Assembly (NCBI GenBank): GCA_937895785.1
Contig: CALBKW010000105.1
Location: 1-10,300 of the forward strand
Length of the DNA stretch: 10,300 nt
From: an uncultured Candidatus Melainabacteria bacterium
GTDB lineage: Bacteria > Cyanobacteriota > Vampirovibrionia > Gastranaerophilales > Gastranaerophilaceae
Reading direction: 5' to 3'
This document shows, in pieces, positions 1 through 7,849 of the stretch (the stretch's first letter is position 1; each line of letters begins with the position of its first letter). The position numbers were made by a program, and so were the translations under genes. The notes under the pieces were generated by a model, which had not been told where the DNA came from, did not search any database, and saw nothing but the letters and a program-made list of their open reading frames with translations.

Positions 1-248
1 TACAAAAAATATTTAACAAAGAAAAGAAAGCATTTAATAATGCATATCCTGATGCACAAAGAAACCACATCGGTTACTTTTTAAGAAGCAAACAAGGAAA
101 CTTAGCCGAAGTTGTTGCTGAAACTAATGCATTGCGTGATTGTTACACGCAAGAAATGGACTTAGCAAAACGAGACCAATATTTGCAACAGTTCTTTCCT
201 CGCACAATCGCATATATCAACGATAAATTAGAAAATTATAGTAAATAA
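1..248 (+). CDS. C-terminal part of an unrecognised protein (5' end outside window)
   Basis: The reading frame is open from the left edge (first complete codon at base 3) to a TAA at 246-248, giving the last 81 residues of a protein. I do not recognise the family. The visible part is hydrophilic, charged and apparently helical. It includes NAYPDAQRNHIGYFLRSKQG near its start and EMDLAKRDQYLQQFFPRTIA near its end, and finishes in a Lys/Asn-rich tail (NDKLENYSK). No membrane segment, signal or metal-binding motif is visible. Codon usage is AT-rich like the rest of the window. The frame is supported as coding by its uninterrupted length and by a strong terminator hairpin 12 bases after the stop. 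It converges on the autotransporter gene, so the two are separate transcription units. Function is unknown. Confidence 0.7.
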   Translation, partial: QKIFNKEKKAFNNAYPDAQRNHIGYFLRSKQGNLAEVVAETNALRDCYTQEMDLAKRDQYLQQFFPRTIAYINDKLENYSK

Positions 249-260
249 ATTTTTAATAAA

Positions 261-300
261 GAGGCGCGCGGGCAATTGCCCGCGCGCCTCTTTTGTATTT
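261..300. terminator. Rho-independent terminator, probably bidirectional
   Basis: A perfect 13 bp stem (GAGGCGCGCGGGC at 261-273 paired with GCCCGCGCGCCTC at 278-290) closes an AATT loop, and flanking A and T bases (258-260 with 291-293) extend the pairing by three. On the + strand it is followed by TTTTGTATTTTT, a good U-tract for the gene ending at 248. On the - strand it is followed by TTTATTAAAA, a weaker tract for the autotransporter gene whose stop codon lies 20 bases away. The position between two convergent stop codons supports one shared terminator. The stem is almost pure G+C in a strongly AT-rich region. Confidence 0.92.
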
Positions 301-310
301 TTAAATTATT

Positions 311-3300
311 TTAGATTGCCCATCTAAATCCGAATTGTAGAGCGATACCATTTCTGCCACCGTTGCGTAACATTGCTTGACCAAAGCCTGTAAATCTGTC
401 ACCAACTCGTTTTTGAAGACCCAAACCGTATTGGAAGTATGGGTCTACGCTCATATCAGGAAGGCTTACGTTGTTAGCTTGGAATCTTGATTTATCAATC
501 AAGTTCCATACCATTTGTAATCCAATATATGGTTGCCAACCGTTTTTCAAGTTGCCGATGAATTTCAACCCTGGAGCAATTTGAATTGCGTGTAATGGGT
601 CAGAGCTAATTTTTACGCCAGCAGCATTTGTATAATCAAATGTGTTTACAAAAGTGTATGACATCAAGAAACTTGGTTGCACAATGAATTTTCCGCTTGC
701 AAGTTCCCAGTTGTAGCCAGTTTTTGAAGCAATACCAGTCGCTAACATTGTGAATGATTCATTTCCGAACATTGAACTTGCTTCACCAACATTTGCGCCT
801 ACGTTTGCAGTCAAACCTGTAAAGAAGTTTCCTTTATACCAATTTGCACTTGCGCCTAAAGTTCCACCATTTTGGTAAATACTTACACCATTATAGTATT
901 GGTTTGAACCGTTATATCCACCATAGAATGAATATTGCATATCCCAACCGCGTTTCAATTCAATAATATCGCTATCACCACCGAACAATGAACCGTAACC
1001 GATATTTTTAACGTTTGGACCATTTTTCAATCCTACGTTTTCAAATGTTGCGAATGGTTTGAACCACAAGCCTTTTTGTTCTTCTGGAATATGGTTAGGA
1101 CTAAAGGTCATAACTCCACCTTCACCTGTACCTTGCGCAGAAGCATACTTGTTTGCATACTTCATTGCTACACGTTGCGCTTTTGGCATAAGCATTAGCA
1201 TATCCATATTTGCAAACGCTTGGTCGTAGATATTCAATTGAGTTAAGAACGAACCCAATTGTGCACCAACTGTTCCTGCTAATACTGCAGGATTGAATGC
1301 ATCACTTGGATTTCCGCCACCGCCACCTCTTGTAAATTCAAAGTTTCCGTCGTTTTGATTGTAAGCAACGTTATATTTGTAAATTGGTGAATATGCAACT
1401 TGACTATTTCCTGTGTATGCGATATGAGATTTTAAATTGTCATCATTAGTGAAATTGATTGAAGTAAAATCGTTTATCGCGTCAGACAATAGGTTCATGC
1501 CAGCAACGTTAAGTGTGCCGCCTGTGTATGATGAATTATTTGCTGACAAATTATCCATTGATTTGTTTGCTAAATCAACATCTACAAAGATATTAGAATC
1601 AGAATTTAGAACCAAAACATACAATGGTATATTGCTTGCAACACCGTTTCTAAGGTCTAAGTTCCCGCCTTTGAAGGTAAGTGCGTTCATTCCGCCATTT
1701 GATAAATATGAATCGTTTGCATATTTTAATGTTCCGCTATTTAAAATCCACAATGCGTGATTATCGTTTCCGCTTCTTGTTAAAGTTGCAGAACCTAAAT
1801 CAAGTGCAACTGTCCCACTTGGCTGGTTACCGTTATATTCGCCATTGAAGTTTATATCGTTAGTACCCTCGAAGGTTACACCACCAACACGGGAGCTATT
1901 ATTAATTGTCGTATTATCAAGGTTGATTGTTTGATTAGAATTATTGCGGATAACAAGTTGCCCGTTATCATCAGGAGCAAAAGTTACATTTTTAATATTT
2001 GCGTTTGCCAAAACAAGTGTGCCTGATGAACTTTGACCACCTATTGTTATGTTATTTATGTCGTGAATTGTATTATTATTACCTTGAACAATTAAACGAC
2101 CATCGTCAAAGTAATTGCTTGGGTCTGAGTTTTCATCTTTAAACATTTCATAGAAATGGTCATTACCGCCAGTAACAGATGCTAATGCATCTTTCAAAGA
2201 ATTAGTTCCGTATGAAAGTTCGCCTGTAGATTTGTCATATTTAACATAATTTACAACATTAACTGCATTACCTTTTCTTATCAATTTTAAGTCTTTATCT
2301 AAAGAAGTTTTTGTATTGACAAAATTATCGGTATCTTCAAGAGGGTGCCAACTGTTATTAGTTTTACTTATATTCAATTCTTTAATATTGAATTTACCAT
2401 CTTCTATTTTTGATTTTTGAAGATGTAAAGTCAAATCTTCTGGTAACTTCAAATTTAAAGTATTATTGTCTTTAACAACTATATTTGAACTGCCTGCTAA
2501 ATTATTGTGTATGCAATCAACCAAATTTAATGTAGAGCCGTCTTCAAAATTAAGTTCACCCTTTTTAAAAATATCTGAATATGTAGAAATATCCGTTTTT
2601 ACAATTAACTCGCCACCTTTTTTAACATAGGCTTTGCCAGTATAGTCAAGAATTGCCTCAGAGATAACATCACCGACGATGTTTATAATACCATTACCAT
2701 ATATTTTGCCTGTGTCGGTACTTTTAATTGTTCCGCCTGTGATATTAAAGATAGAATTTGTTCCGTCAATTAGTTGTATACCACCTGTTATATTATCAAT
2801 ACTTGATGTCAATGCTCCACCATAAATGTTTCCTGATAGGGTAAATCCAAGTTGGACATCGCCCTTAATTATTCCATTATTTATAATTTCTCCACCACTT
2901 TTAACGACACCAGTAAACTTGTTATTATTAGTAAATTTAGAATTGTTTGCAAGTGATAAAAATGAAGAGAACATTTCTCCATTATTAACTATATTTGTTG
3001 AAGAAGCTGCCAAATCCTGCACAGATTCAAGATTTAACGTTCCATAGTTATTAATATTGGTATAATTGAAGTTTGCATATTGAGAGTTAATTTTTCCATA
3101 GTTATTTATTGTTGCAACAGGCAAAGCTGTACCAGAACCACCAAAATTAAAATTTATTGAATTAATGGTGAAATCTTTTCCAATAGTAGTTGTACCTTGA
3201 CGTATTTCAATAAAAGCCTCAGAGTTTAAAGTTGAATCAATTAAACCTTTTTGTAATTCATTTGTTCCGTAGAGTTCTAGTCTTCCAGCATTTGTTATAT

Positions 3301-4735
3301 TTGAATTATCTAAAATTACAGAAGTTAAGTATGTTTCACCACCATAGGTATTATCAACAACGCCGTTACCTGCAGTAAAGTTTTTCAGAGTAATGTCCGT
3401 AAAACCAAATATTTGGTTGTCTTTTACGGATACTCCAGCATGTCCGTTACCGTCAATATAATGACCATTACCGTAAATTGTTGTTTCTCTATGATCACCA
3501 ACAAGAGTTCCCAAATCTTCTGTCAATTTGATATCTTCTGTAATTGCAACGTCATTACCCAACAATCCGTCAGGTTCTGTTTGAATAAAGTTTGGTAAAT
3601 CTGTAATATTAGTTGCCTTTTTAACAGTATAAGTACCTATATCGTTAGAAACGGGAGTAAAGATATAAGTTTTATTATCTTTAATTGTTGAAACAATATC
3701 TTTAGAAACCTCGATTACAGTTCTACCCAAGCCGTCCAAATATTTTGTGCTTGTTGCGTCCCCATCTACAAGAATTTTGATTTCGTCAACAATTATGCTC
3801 GGAGTGCTTGCACCTACTGCATCATCGCTTACGACAATAACGTCCATTTTACCAGTTTTAGCATTATAATCTAATTTCAAGTGCAATGGTGAATCACCAT
3901 CGCCTGAAAATCTACTCATTGTTAGCGTATCAACATTATCGTTTTGCAAGTCTAATGTTGCTTCGCCACCTACTGACAATCTGAAATCGCTTGAATTTGC
4001 TGGAGTTACACCTAATTTCAAAGTACCGTTTTTATAGTTGCTTTTTGCACCCAAAGAAATTATTCCGTTTGGACTTGCAAAATCAACGTTTTTATTCAAA
4101 ATAACAGTACCATTCAAGTCCTTGCCGACTTTAAATGTATTATTAATAACCAAATTGCCATCAAAATTGTTATCAATACTAATAGCATCATCAAGAGTTA
4201 TAGTTTTACCATCATAAGCATTCAAATACACGTTACTGTTAGATTTAATGCCGTAAGTTGTATCGTTTTTGAAATTAACGTCGCTATTTTTAGCATTGAT
4301 AACTAGACCGTTGTAGCCCTCATTATTAACCGCAGTGCCTTTATTGTTCACAAAAGAAACGTCAGTCAAGACAAGTTTTGGGTTTGTCCCACGAATAATA
4401 CCGCTTTGAGTGTCAAAGTCAGTAAACGTCGCATTTATAATTTCAAGTTTTGTTTCAGATGCACCAGCACCACTAAAAACTAATGGTGAGTCGTCTTGAT
4501 AAATTGCACCTTTAATAGTGTGACCACTTACATCTAGTGTCAATTGTTTTTGTAAAAATCCAATAGAACTGCCGTCAGCAGCTAAATTATTGTCAACGCT
4601 AATAATTGAACCTTCTGAGGCATTATCTGCCTCATCATTTAAATCACCCCAAGTTGAAGTGCTTGCCAATGTTGGCATTTGTGACAACACTGCACATAAA
4701 GTTATCCCTAATAAAATATTAAATCTCTTTTTCAT
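311..4735 (-). CDS. Autotransporter (type Va) with large Asn-rich beta-helix passenger and C-terminal beta-barrel
   Basis: This 1474-residue protein is probably exported to the outer membrane, where the C-terminal barrel inserts and displays the long N-terminal passenger. Residues 1-24 form a signal peptide (MKKR, hydrophobic core, TLA before the predicted cut after Ala24). Residues from about 26 to 1135 are Asn/Gly/Thr/Ser-rich with short repeated strands such as INNYG and NGIIKG, typical of a right-handed parallel beta-helix adhesin-like passenger. The order suggests three modules, each with an opening hxIxGxxxxI-like turn (near residues 65-75, 418-428 and 881-892). Five glycines (1137-1141) and a helical Met-rich linker (about 1146-1197) precede the barrel. 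The barrel runs from about residue 1221 (GLWFKPF) to the end, with alternating aromatic strands, and closes with FGFRWAI. No protease triad is evident (no GDSGS or GTSMA motif). Cysteine occurs only at residue 14, in the signal, and at 741. The start is supported by GGAAG six bases upstream and by the signal peptide. The passenger's ligand is unknown; adhesion is an inference. Confidence 0.9.
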   Translation of the reverse strand: MKKRFNILLGITLCAVLSQMPTLASTSTWGDLNDEADNASEGSIISVDNNLAADGSSIGFLQKQLTLDVSGHTIKGAIYQDDSPLVFSGAGASETKLEIINATFTDFDTQSGIIRGTNPKLVLTDVSFVNNKGTAVNNEGYNGLVINAKNSDVNFKNDTTYGIKSNSNVYLNAYDGKTITLDDAISIDNNFDGNLVINNTFKVGKDLNGTVILNKNVDFASPNGIISLGAKSNYKNGTLKLGVTPANSSDFRLSVGGEATLDLQNDNVDTLTMSRFSGDGDSPLHLKLDYNAKTGKMDVIVVSDDAVGASTPSIIVDEIKILVDGDATSTKYLDGLGRTVIEVSKDIVSTIKDNKTYIFTPVSNDIGTYTVKKATNITDLPNFIQTEPDGLLGNDVAITEDIKLTEDLGTLVGDHRETTIYGNGHYIDGNGHAGVSVKDNQIFGFTDITLKNFTAGNGVVDNTYGGETYLTSVILDNSNITNAGRLELYGTNELQKGLIDSTLNSEAFIEIRQGTTTIGKDFTINSINFNFGGSGTALPVATINNYGKINSQYANFNYTNINNYGTLNLESVQDLAASSTNIVNNGEMFSSFLSLANNSKFTNNNKFTGVVKSGGEIINNGIIKGDVQLGFTLSGNIYGGALTSSIDNITGGIQLIDGTNSIFNITGGTIKSTDTGKIYGNGIINIVGDVISEAILDYTGKAYVKKGGELIVKTDISTYSDIFKKGELNFEDGSTLNLVDCIHNNLAGSSNIVVKDNNTLNLKLPEDLTLHLQKSKIEDGKFNIKELNISKTNNSWHPLEDTDNFVNTKTSLDKDLKLIRKGNAVNVVNYVKYDKSTGELSYGTNSLKDALASVTGGNDHFYEMFKDENSDPSNYFDDGRLIVQGNNNTIHDINNITIGGQSSSGTLVLANANIKNVTFAPDDNGQLVIRNNSNQTINLDNTTINNSSRVGGVTFEGTNDINFNGEYNGNQPSGTVALDLGSATLTRSGNDNHALWILNSGTLKYANDSYLSNGGMNALTFKGGNLDLRNGVASNIPLYVLVLNSDSNIFVDVDLANKSMDNLSANNSSYTGGTLNVAGMNLLSDAINDFTSINFTNDDNLKSHIAYTGNSQVAYSPIYKYNVAYNQNDGNFEFTRGGGGGNPSDAFNPAVLAGTVGAQLGSFLTQLNIYDQAFANMDMLMLMPKAQRVAMKYANKYASAQGTGEGGVMTFSPNHIPEEQKGLWFKPFATFENVGLKNGPNVKNIGYGSLFGGDSDIIELKRGWDMQYSFYGGYNGSNQYYNGVSIYQNGGTLGASANWYKGNFFTGLTANVGANVGEASSMFGNESFTMLATGIASKTGYNWELASGKFIVQPSFLMSYTFVNTFDYTNAAGVKISSDPLHAIQIAPGLKFIGNLKNGWQPYIGLQMVWNLIDKSRFQANNVSLPDMSVDPYFQYGLGLQKRVGDRFTGFGQAMLRNGGRNGIALQFGFRWAI

Positions 4736-4741
4736 GTCTTT

Positions 4742-4746
4742 CTTCC
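4742..4746 (-). promoter_or_regulatory. Ribosome binding site of the autotransporter gene
   Basis: On the - strand GGAAG lies six bases before the ATG at 4735-4733. Together with the canonical signal peptide that follows, this fixes the start codon. Confidence 0.7.
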
Positions 4747-4758
4747 GTTTTTCAAGCT

Positions 4759-4788
4759 CTTATAACTATAAACTTCTTGTTTTATCAA
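4759..4788 (-). promoter_or_regulatory. Candidate sigma-70 promoter for the autotransporter gene
   Basis: On the - strand TTGATA (4788-4783, five of six against TTGACA) is followed after 18 bases by TATAAG (4764-4759, five of six against TATAAT). This predicts a short leader of under 20 bases that still includes the GGAAG ribosome site. An overlapping alternative is TTTACA (4795-4790) with TATAGT (4770-4765) at a 19-base spacing. The region is AT-rich, so chance matches are likely and the choice between the two is uncertain. Confidence 0.4.
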
Positions 4789-4829
4789 TTGTAAAATAAA
4801 CAGACTTGAAGTTAAGTGTTTATAACTAT
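4760..4829. repeat. Short direct repeat TTATAACTAT in the divergent intergenic region
   Basis: The ten bases TTATAACTAT occur at 4760-4769 and again at 4820-4829, starts exactly 60 bases apart, in the region between the divergent genes. The first copy overlaps the proposed -10 of the autotransporter promoter. It may be a regulator half-site or chance in AT-rich DNA. Confidence 0.3.
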
Positions 4830-4860
4830 TTGTTTACAAAACAATAAAATCATGAGTTTA

Positions 4861-4891
4861 TTGCATTCTTCAAATTATGTGAAAATATACT
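4861..4891 (+). promoter_or_regulatory. Candidate promoter for the hyf operon
   Basis: TATACT at 4886-4891 matches the -10 consensus in five of six positions. The best -35 is TTGCAT at 4861-4866 (three of six) with a long 19-base spacer. The -10 lies about 55 bases before the hyfB start, which is a sensible distance. The weak -35 may mean that an activator is needed, but no recognised activator box (for example FNR TTGAT-N4-ATCAA) was found. Confidence 0.35.
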
Positions 4892-4945
4892 TTAATTTTG
4901 GTTTATGGTAACATTTAATCATATTTAAAAACGAGTGGAATTGAT

Positions 4946-6925
4946 ATGAGTATTTTTTTTATAGGAATAATTATATATTTTATTGGTAGTATGATTGCGA
5001 CATTTTTCTCAGAAAAATTCAAAGTTGCAGTTTTGTCATTATTTAGTTTTGTAGGTGCAGTTTTTTGTTTAAAACCTGCAATAAGCGTACTTTGCACTGG
5101 CAACACAATATCAAAAGTTTTTGATTTCAACAATATTTTTGGAAGTGTTAGTTTTTCAATTGATGCACTTTCAGCATTTTTCATAATTGTAATTACTGTA
5201 ATGAGTTTGGCATCTGTCATTTTTTCAAAAGGCTATTTAGCAGAGTATTTGAAATTGGGTAAAAATATCAATTTTCATTTAATATTTTTATCAATGTTAA
5301 TAGCCTCAATGCTACTTGTTGTTACTTGCCAAAACGCATTTGCATTTTTGATTTGTTGGGAAATAATGTCTTTGAGTTCGTTCTTTCTTGTTATTTTTGA
5401 AAACGAGAAAAAAGAAGTGCTTAAAGTCGGCATAAAATATTTAGTCTTTATGCATGTTTCAGTATTATTTATAATGATGACATTTGCTTTAATGTCAATA
5501 CATTCAGGAAGCTTTGATTTTAATTCTTTCAAAAATGTTTTGCAAAATAATTCTCACCTAGCAAATATTGTATTTTGTTTGGCTTTTATTGGCTTTGGTA
5601 CAAAAGCTGGCTTTGTGCCATTTCATAACTGGTTGCCTGATGCTCACCCAGCAGCCCCAAGCCATGTGAGTGCAATTATGTCGGGTGTAATGATTAAAAC
5701 TGGTATTTACGGAATTTTAAGAACTTTAACTTGGATTGTAACTCCATCATTATTAATTTCTTATGCGGTTTTAATAATTTCTGTAATTTCAGGATTATAT
5801 GGTGTTTTATATGCAATCTCTCAACACGATTTAAAAAGATTGTTGGCATATCACAGCATTGAAAATATTGGTATTATAGGCATTGGTATTGGTGTTGGAA
5901 TGCTAGGTTTAGCGTACAACATTCCTGTCATCGCCGTTTTAGGTTTCGCTGGTGGAATTTTACACATCTTAAACCACTCTATCTTTAAAGAATTATTATT
6001 CCTATCTGCTGGAAGTGTTTATGTAAAAACACATACAAGAAACGTAGAAGAATTAGGCGGATTAATAAAATCAATGCCCAAAACAGCATTACTGTTTTTA
6101 ATCGGTTCAATTGCAATCTGCGGGCTACCGCCATTTAACGGTTTTGTTAGTGAGATTTTAATATATTTTGGTATGTTTAAATCACTTTCTATACATCATT
6201 TTGTATTTATAACAATTATGTTATTTGCTATTGCTGGATTAGCCTTGATTGGTACAATGGCAATTCTATGTTTTACAAAAGCATTTAGTGTTATTTTCCT
6301 TGGAATGCCAAGAAGTGAATCTACCCAAAAAGTAAACTCTGACAGTGAAAATTCTATGATTTTACCAATGAGTTTTCTTGCTGTTTTAACCCTTGTTATT
6401 GGTATATTTCCTCAATATGCATTCAGTTTTGTTATTAAAACTGTGAATGTATTTACTGAAGTTAATCCAAAAATATATTCTGAACCAATAGAATTAATGC
6501 AGTTCATTTCACTTTATGCGCTTGCATTTATTTTAATCGTTTTAGCTTTAGTTCTTTTGAAAAAGATAGTTTGCAAAAAGAAAATTGCATTTTTTGAAAC
6601 TTGGGGTTGCGGTTATAATAGGGCAAACAATAAGATGCAATATACCGCTTCATCTTATGCAAGTCCTTTCTTATCAATGCTAAAACCTTTATTCAAAAAA
6701 GTTTTTGATATCGAAAAGCCTAAAAAATTATTCCCTAAAAACGCACACTTTAGCCTTCATGTTGATGACATTGAAGAAGAATATTTGATAAAACCATTAG
6801 TTAAATATGATGAATGGTTCTTGTCTAAGTTTGAATCTATACAAAGCGGTAATATTCAGTCTTATATTAAATATGGACTTGGATTCTTAGTAATAGCAAT
6901 AATTGGAAGTTTATTAATAGGATAG
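4946..6925 (+). CDS. hyfB: Hydrogenase-4-type membrane subunit HyfB (antiporter-like, NuoL/HycC family)
   Basis: HyfB is a large inner-membrane subunit that forms an ion-translocating channel in group 4 hydrogenase complexes. At 659 residues it is close to E. coli HyfB. The protein is a run of hydrophobic helices carrying the family's buried charged residues: Glu139 in CWEIMSLSSF, Lys220 in GFGTKAGFVPFHNWLPDAHP with His227 following, Lys251 in MIKTGIYGILR, His344/Lys348 in NHSIFKELLFLSAG, and Glu403 in PPFNGFVSEI. The C-terminal part (FETWGCGYNRANNKMQYTAS, residues 550-569, then a final helix at about 643-658) is typical of HyfB/HycC and separates it from NuoL, NuoM and Mrp proteins. The ATG is preceded by GTGGAA with a five-base gap, and an in-frame TAA at 4916-4918 excludes a longer start. 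It is the first gene of the operon, four bases ahead of hyfC. There is no frameshift or missing key residue. Confidence 0.93.
   Translation: MSIFFIGIIIYFIGSMIATFFSEKFKVAVLSLFSFVGAVFCLKPAISVLCTGNTISKVFDFNNIFGSVSFSIDALSAFFIIVITVMSLASVIFSKGYLAEYLKLGKNINFHLIFLSMLIASMLLVVTCQNAFAFLICWEIMSLSSFFLVIFENEKKEVLKVGIKYLVFMHVSVLFIMMTFALMSIHSGSFDFNSFKNVLQNNSHLANIVFCLAFIGFGTKAGFVPFHNWLPDAHPAAPSHVSAIMSGVMIKTGIYGILRTLTWIVTPSLLISYAVLIISVISGLYGVLYAISQHDLKRLLAYHSIENIGIIGIGIGVGMLGLAYNIPVIAVLGFAGGILHILNHSIFKELLFLSAGSVYVKTHTRNVEELGGLIKSMPKTALLFLIGSIAICGLPPFNGFVSEILIYFGMFKSLSIHHFVFITIMLFAIAGLALIGTMAILCFTKAFSVIFLGMPRSESTQKVNSDSENSMILPMSFLAVLTLVIGIFPQYAFSFVIKTVNVFTEVNPKIYSEPIELMQFISLYALAFILIVLALVLLKKIVCKKKIAFFETWGCGYNRANNKMQYTASSYASPFLSMLKPLFKKVFDIEKPKKLFPKNAHFSLHVDDIEEEYLIKPLVKYDEWFLSKFESIQSGNIQSYIKYGLGFLVIAIIGSLLIG
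6919..6922 (+). promoter_or_regulatory. Ribosome binding site of hyfC
   Basis: AGGA lies seven bases before the hyfC ATG and overlaps the last codons of hyfB, so the two genes are probably translated together. Confidence 0.65.
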
Positions 6926-6929
6926 AAAT

Positions 6930-7847
6930 ATGTTAATAAAAATATTAAATTTAATAATTTTGTTATTTGTCCCATTTATAATGATAGGTATTATAAAAAA
7001 GACAAAAGCATTTTGGAGTGGTAAAAAAGGTTCTCCTATTTTGCAACCATTGTACGATTTTATACGATTGATAAAAAAAGATTTTGTTATAAGTACAACA
7101 ACCTCAGAGGTATTTCAAATCGCACCTATTATTAATATTGTTGCCGTAATTTTTGCGGGACTTTTTGTACCTCTTGCATCAGGAAGTGCAATTATAAATA
7201 TTCCTGCAGGTTTAATAGTTTTTGCTTATACTTTAGGACTCGGTAAATTTCTATCCTTAATTTCAGCAATGGATACAGGTAGCAGTTTTGAGGGAATGGG
7301 TGCTTCAAGAGAAGCGTGTTTTACAACAATTGTTGAACCAGCATTTTTCATACTGATTGCATCAATTATGGCACTTAGCGGAAATTATACTTTTGATTCG
7401 TTATCAAAAATTGTATCTTCTGCTGGTAGTTATGGTGTGTTAATAATTATTTTTGCAATAATGATTTTGTTTATAATGCTTTTAGTTGAAGGCTCAAGAG
7501 TTCCTGTTGATGATCCGACTACACACCTTGAATTAACTATGATTCACGAGGTTATGATTTTAGACAATTCTGGGGTAGATTTGGCATTATTTACTTGGGC
7601 GAATAGTATCAAAATGATGTTAATTTCTTCACTGATTGCAAAACTTGTTATCCCTGAAACTTTAGGCTGTGGGGTTACAATTTTATGCTACCTTGCAGTA
7701 ATGTTCCTCATTTCAATTTTGATAGGTACAATAGAGTCTTCTATGGCAAGACTTAGAATGTCACATGTTTTAGAATTTGTATTTATTATGAGTTCTCTAG
7801 CACTTGTAGTTCTTTCTCTTGTCGTTAGTACCTTTGGAGGTGTTTAG
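6930..7847 (+). CDS. hyfC: Hydrogenase-4-type membrane subunit HyfC (NuoH/HycD family)
   Basis: HyfC corresponds to NuoH of complex I and HycD of formate hydrogenlyase. It anchors the soluble electron-transfer arm to the membrane and relays the energy of electron transfer to the antiporter-like subunits. Its 305 residues match the family's usual length of a little over 300. Diagnostic segments are GSPILQPLYDFIRLIKKDF (residues 34-52, the cytoplasmic loop contacting the small FeS subunit), FEGMGASREACFTTIVEPAF (120-139) and EGSRVPVDDPTTHLELTMIH (187-206) followed by EVMILDNSGVDLA. The last is the acidic loop matching the NuoH region that faces the electron acceptor site; the PVDDPTTHLELTMIHE form is the hydrogenase version. 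Seven to eight hydrophobic helices are apparent. The start is supported by AGGA seven bases upstream. It sits between hyfB and hyfE with gaps of four and two bases. Confidence 0.95.
   Translation: MLIKILNLIILLFVPFIMIGIIKKTKAFWSGKKGSPILQPLYDFIRLIKKDFVISTTTSEVFQIAPIINIVAVIFAGLFVPLASGSAIINIPAGLIVFAYTLGLGKFLSLISAMDTGSSFEGMGASREACFTTIVEPAFFILIASIMALSGNYTFDSLSKIVSSAGSYGVLIIIFAIMILFIMLLVEGSRVPVDDPTTHLELTMIHEVMILDNSGVDLALFTWANSIKMMLISSLIAKLVIPETLGCGVTILCYLAVMFLISILIGTIESSMARLRMSHVLEFVFIMSSLALVVLSLVVSTFGGV
7836..7840 (+). promoter_or_regulatory. Strong ribosome binding site of hyfE
   Basis: GGAGG lies nine bases before the hyfE ATG, inside the last codons of hyfC (encoding Phe-Gly-Gly-Val). It is the best Shine-Dalgarno match in the operon and sets the start of hyfE. 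Confidence 0.8.
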
Positions 7848-7849
7848 AT

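Noticed and set aside
1437..1760. Open frame of 107 codons on the + strand inside the autotransporter gene
   Set aside because: It lies wholly antisense to the passenger coding sequence, which is continuous and repeat-structured. The translated product resembles no family. The shorter + strand frames near 2826, 3413 and 4590 are rejected for the same reason.
311..4735. Asn-rich repeats as a CRISPR array or tandem DNA repeat
   Set aside because: The repetition is at the level of short degenerate peptide motifs of a beta-helix. No identical DNA repeats with regular spacers are visible.
4736..4945. tRNA or small RNA gene in the divergent intergenic region
   Set aside because: No cloverleaf, GTTCRA-type T-loop or strong hairpin with a U-tract is present, and the stretch is AT-rich promoter-like sequence.
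4915..5220. Open frame of 101 codons on the - strand across the hyfB start
   Set aside because: It is antisense to the strongly supported N-terminal coding region of hyfB and to the intergenic region, shows no recognisable domain, and is explained by AT-rich codon bias.
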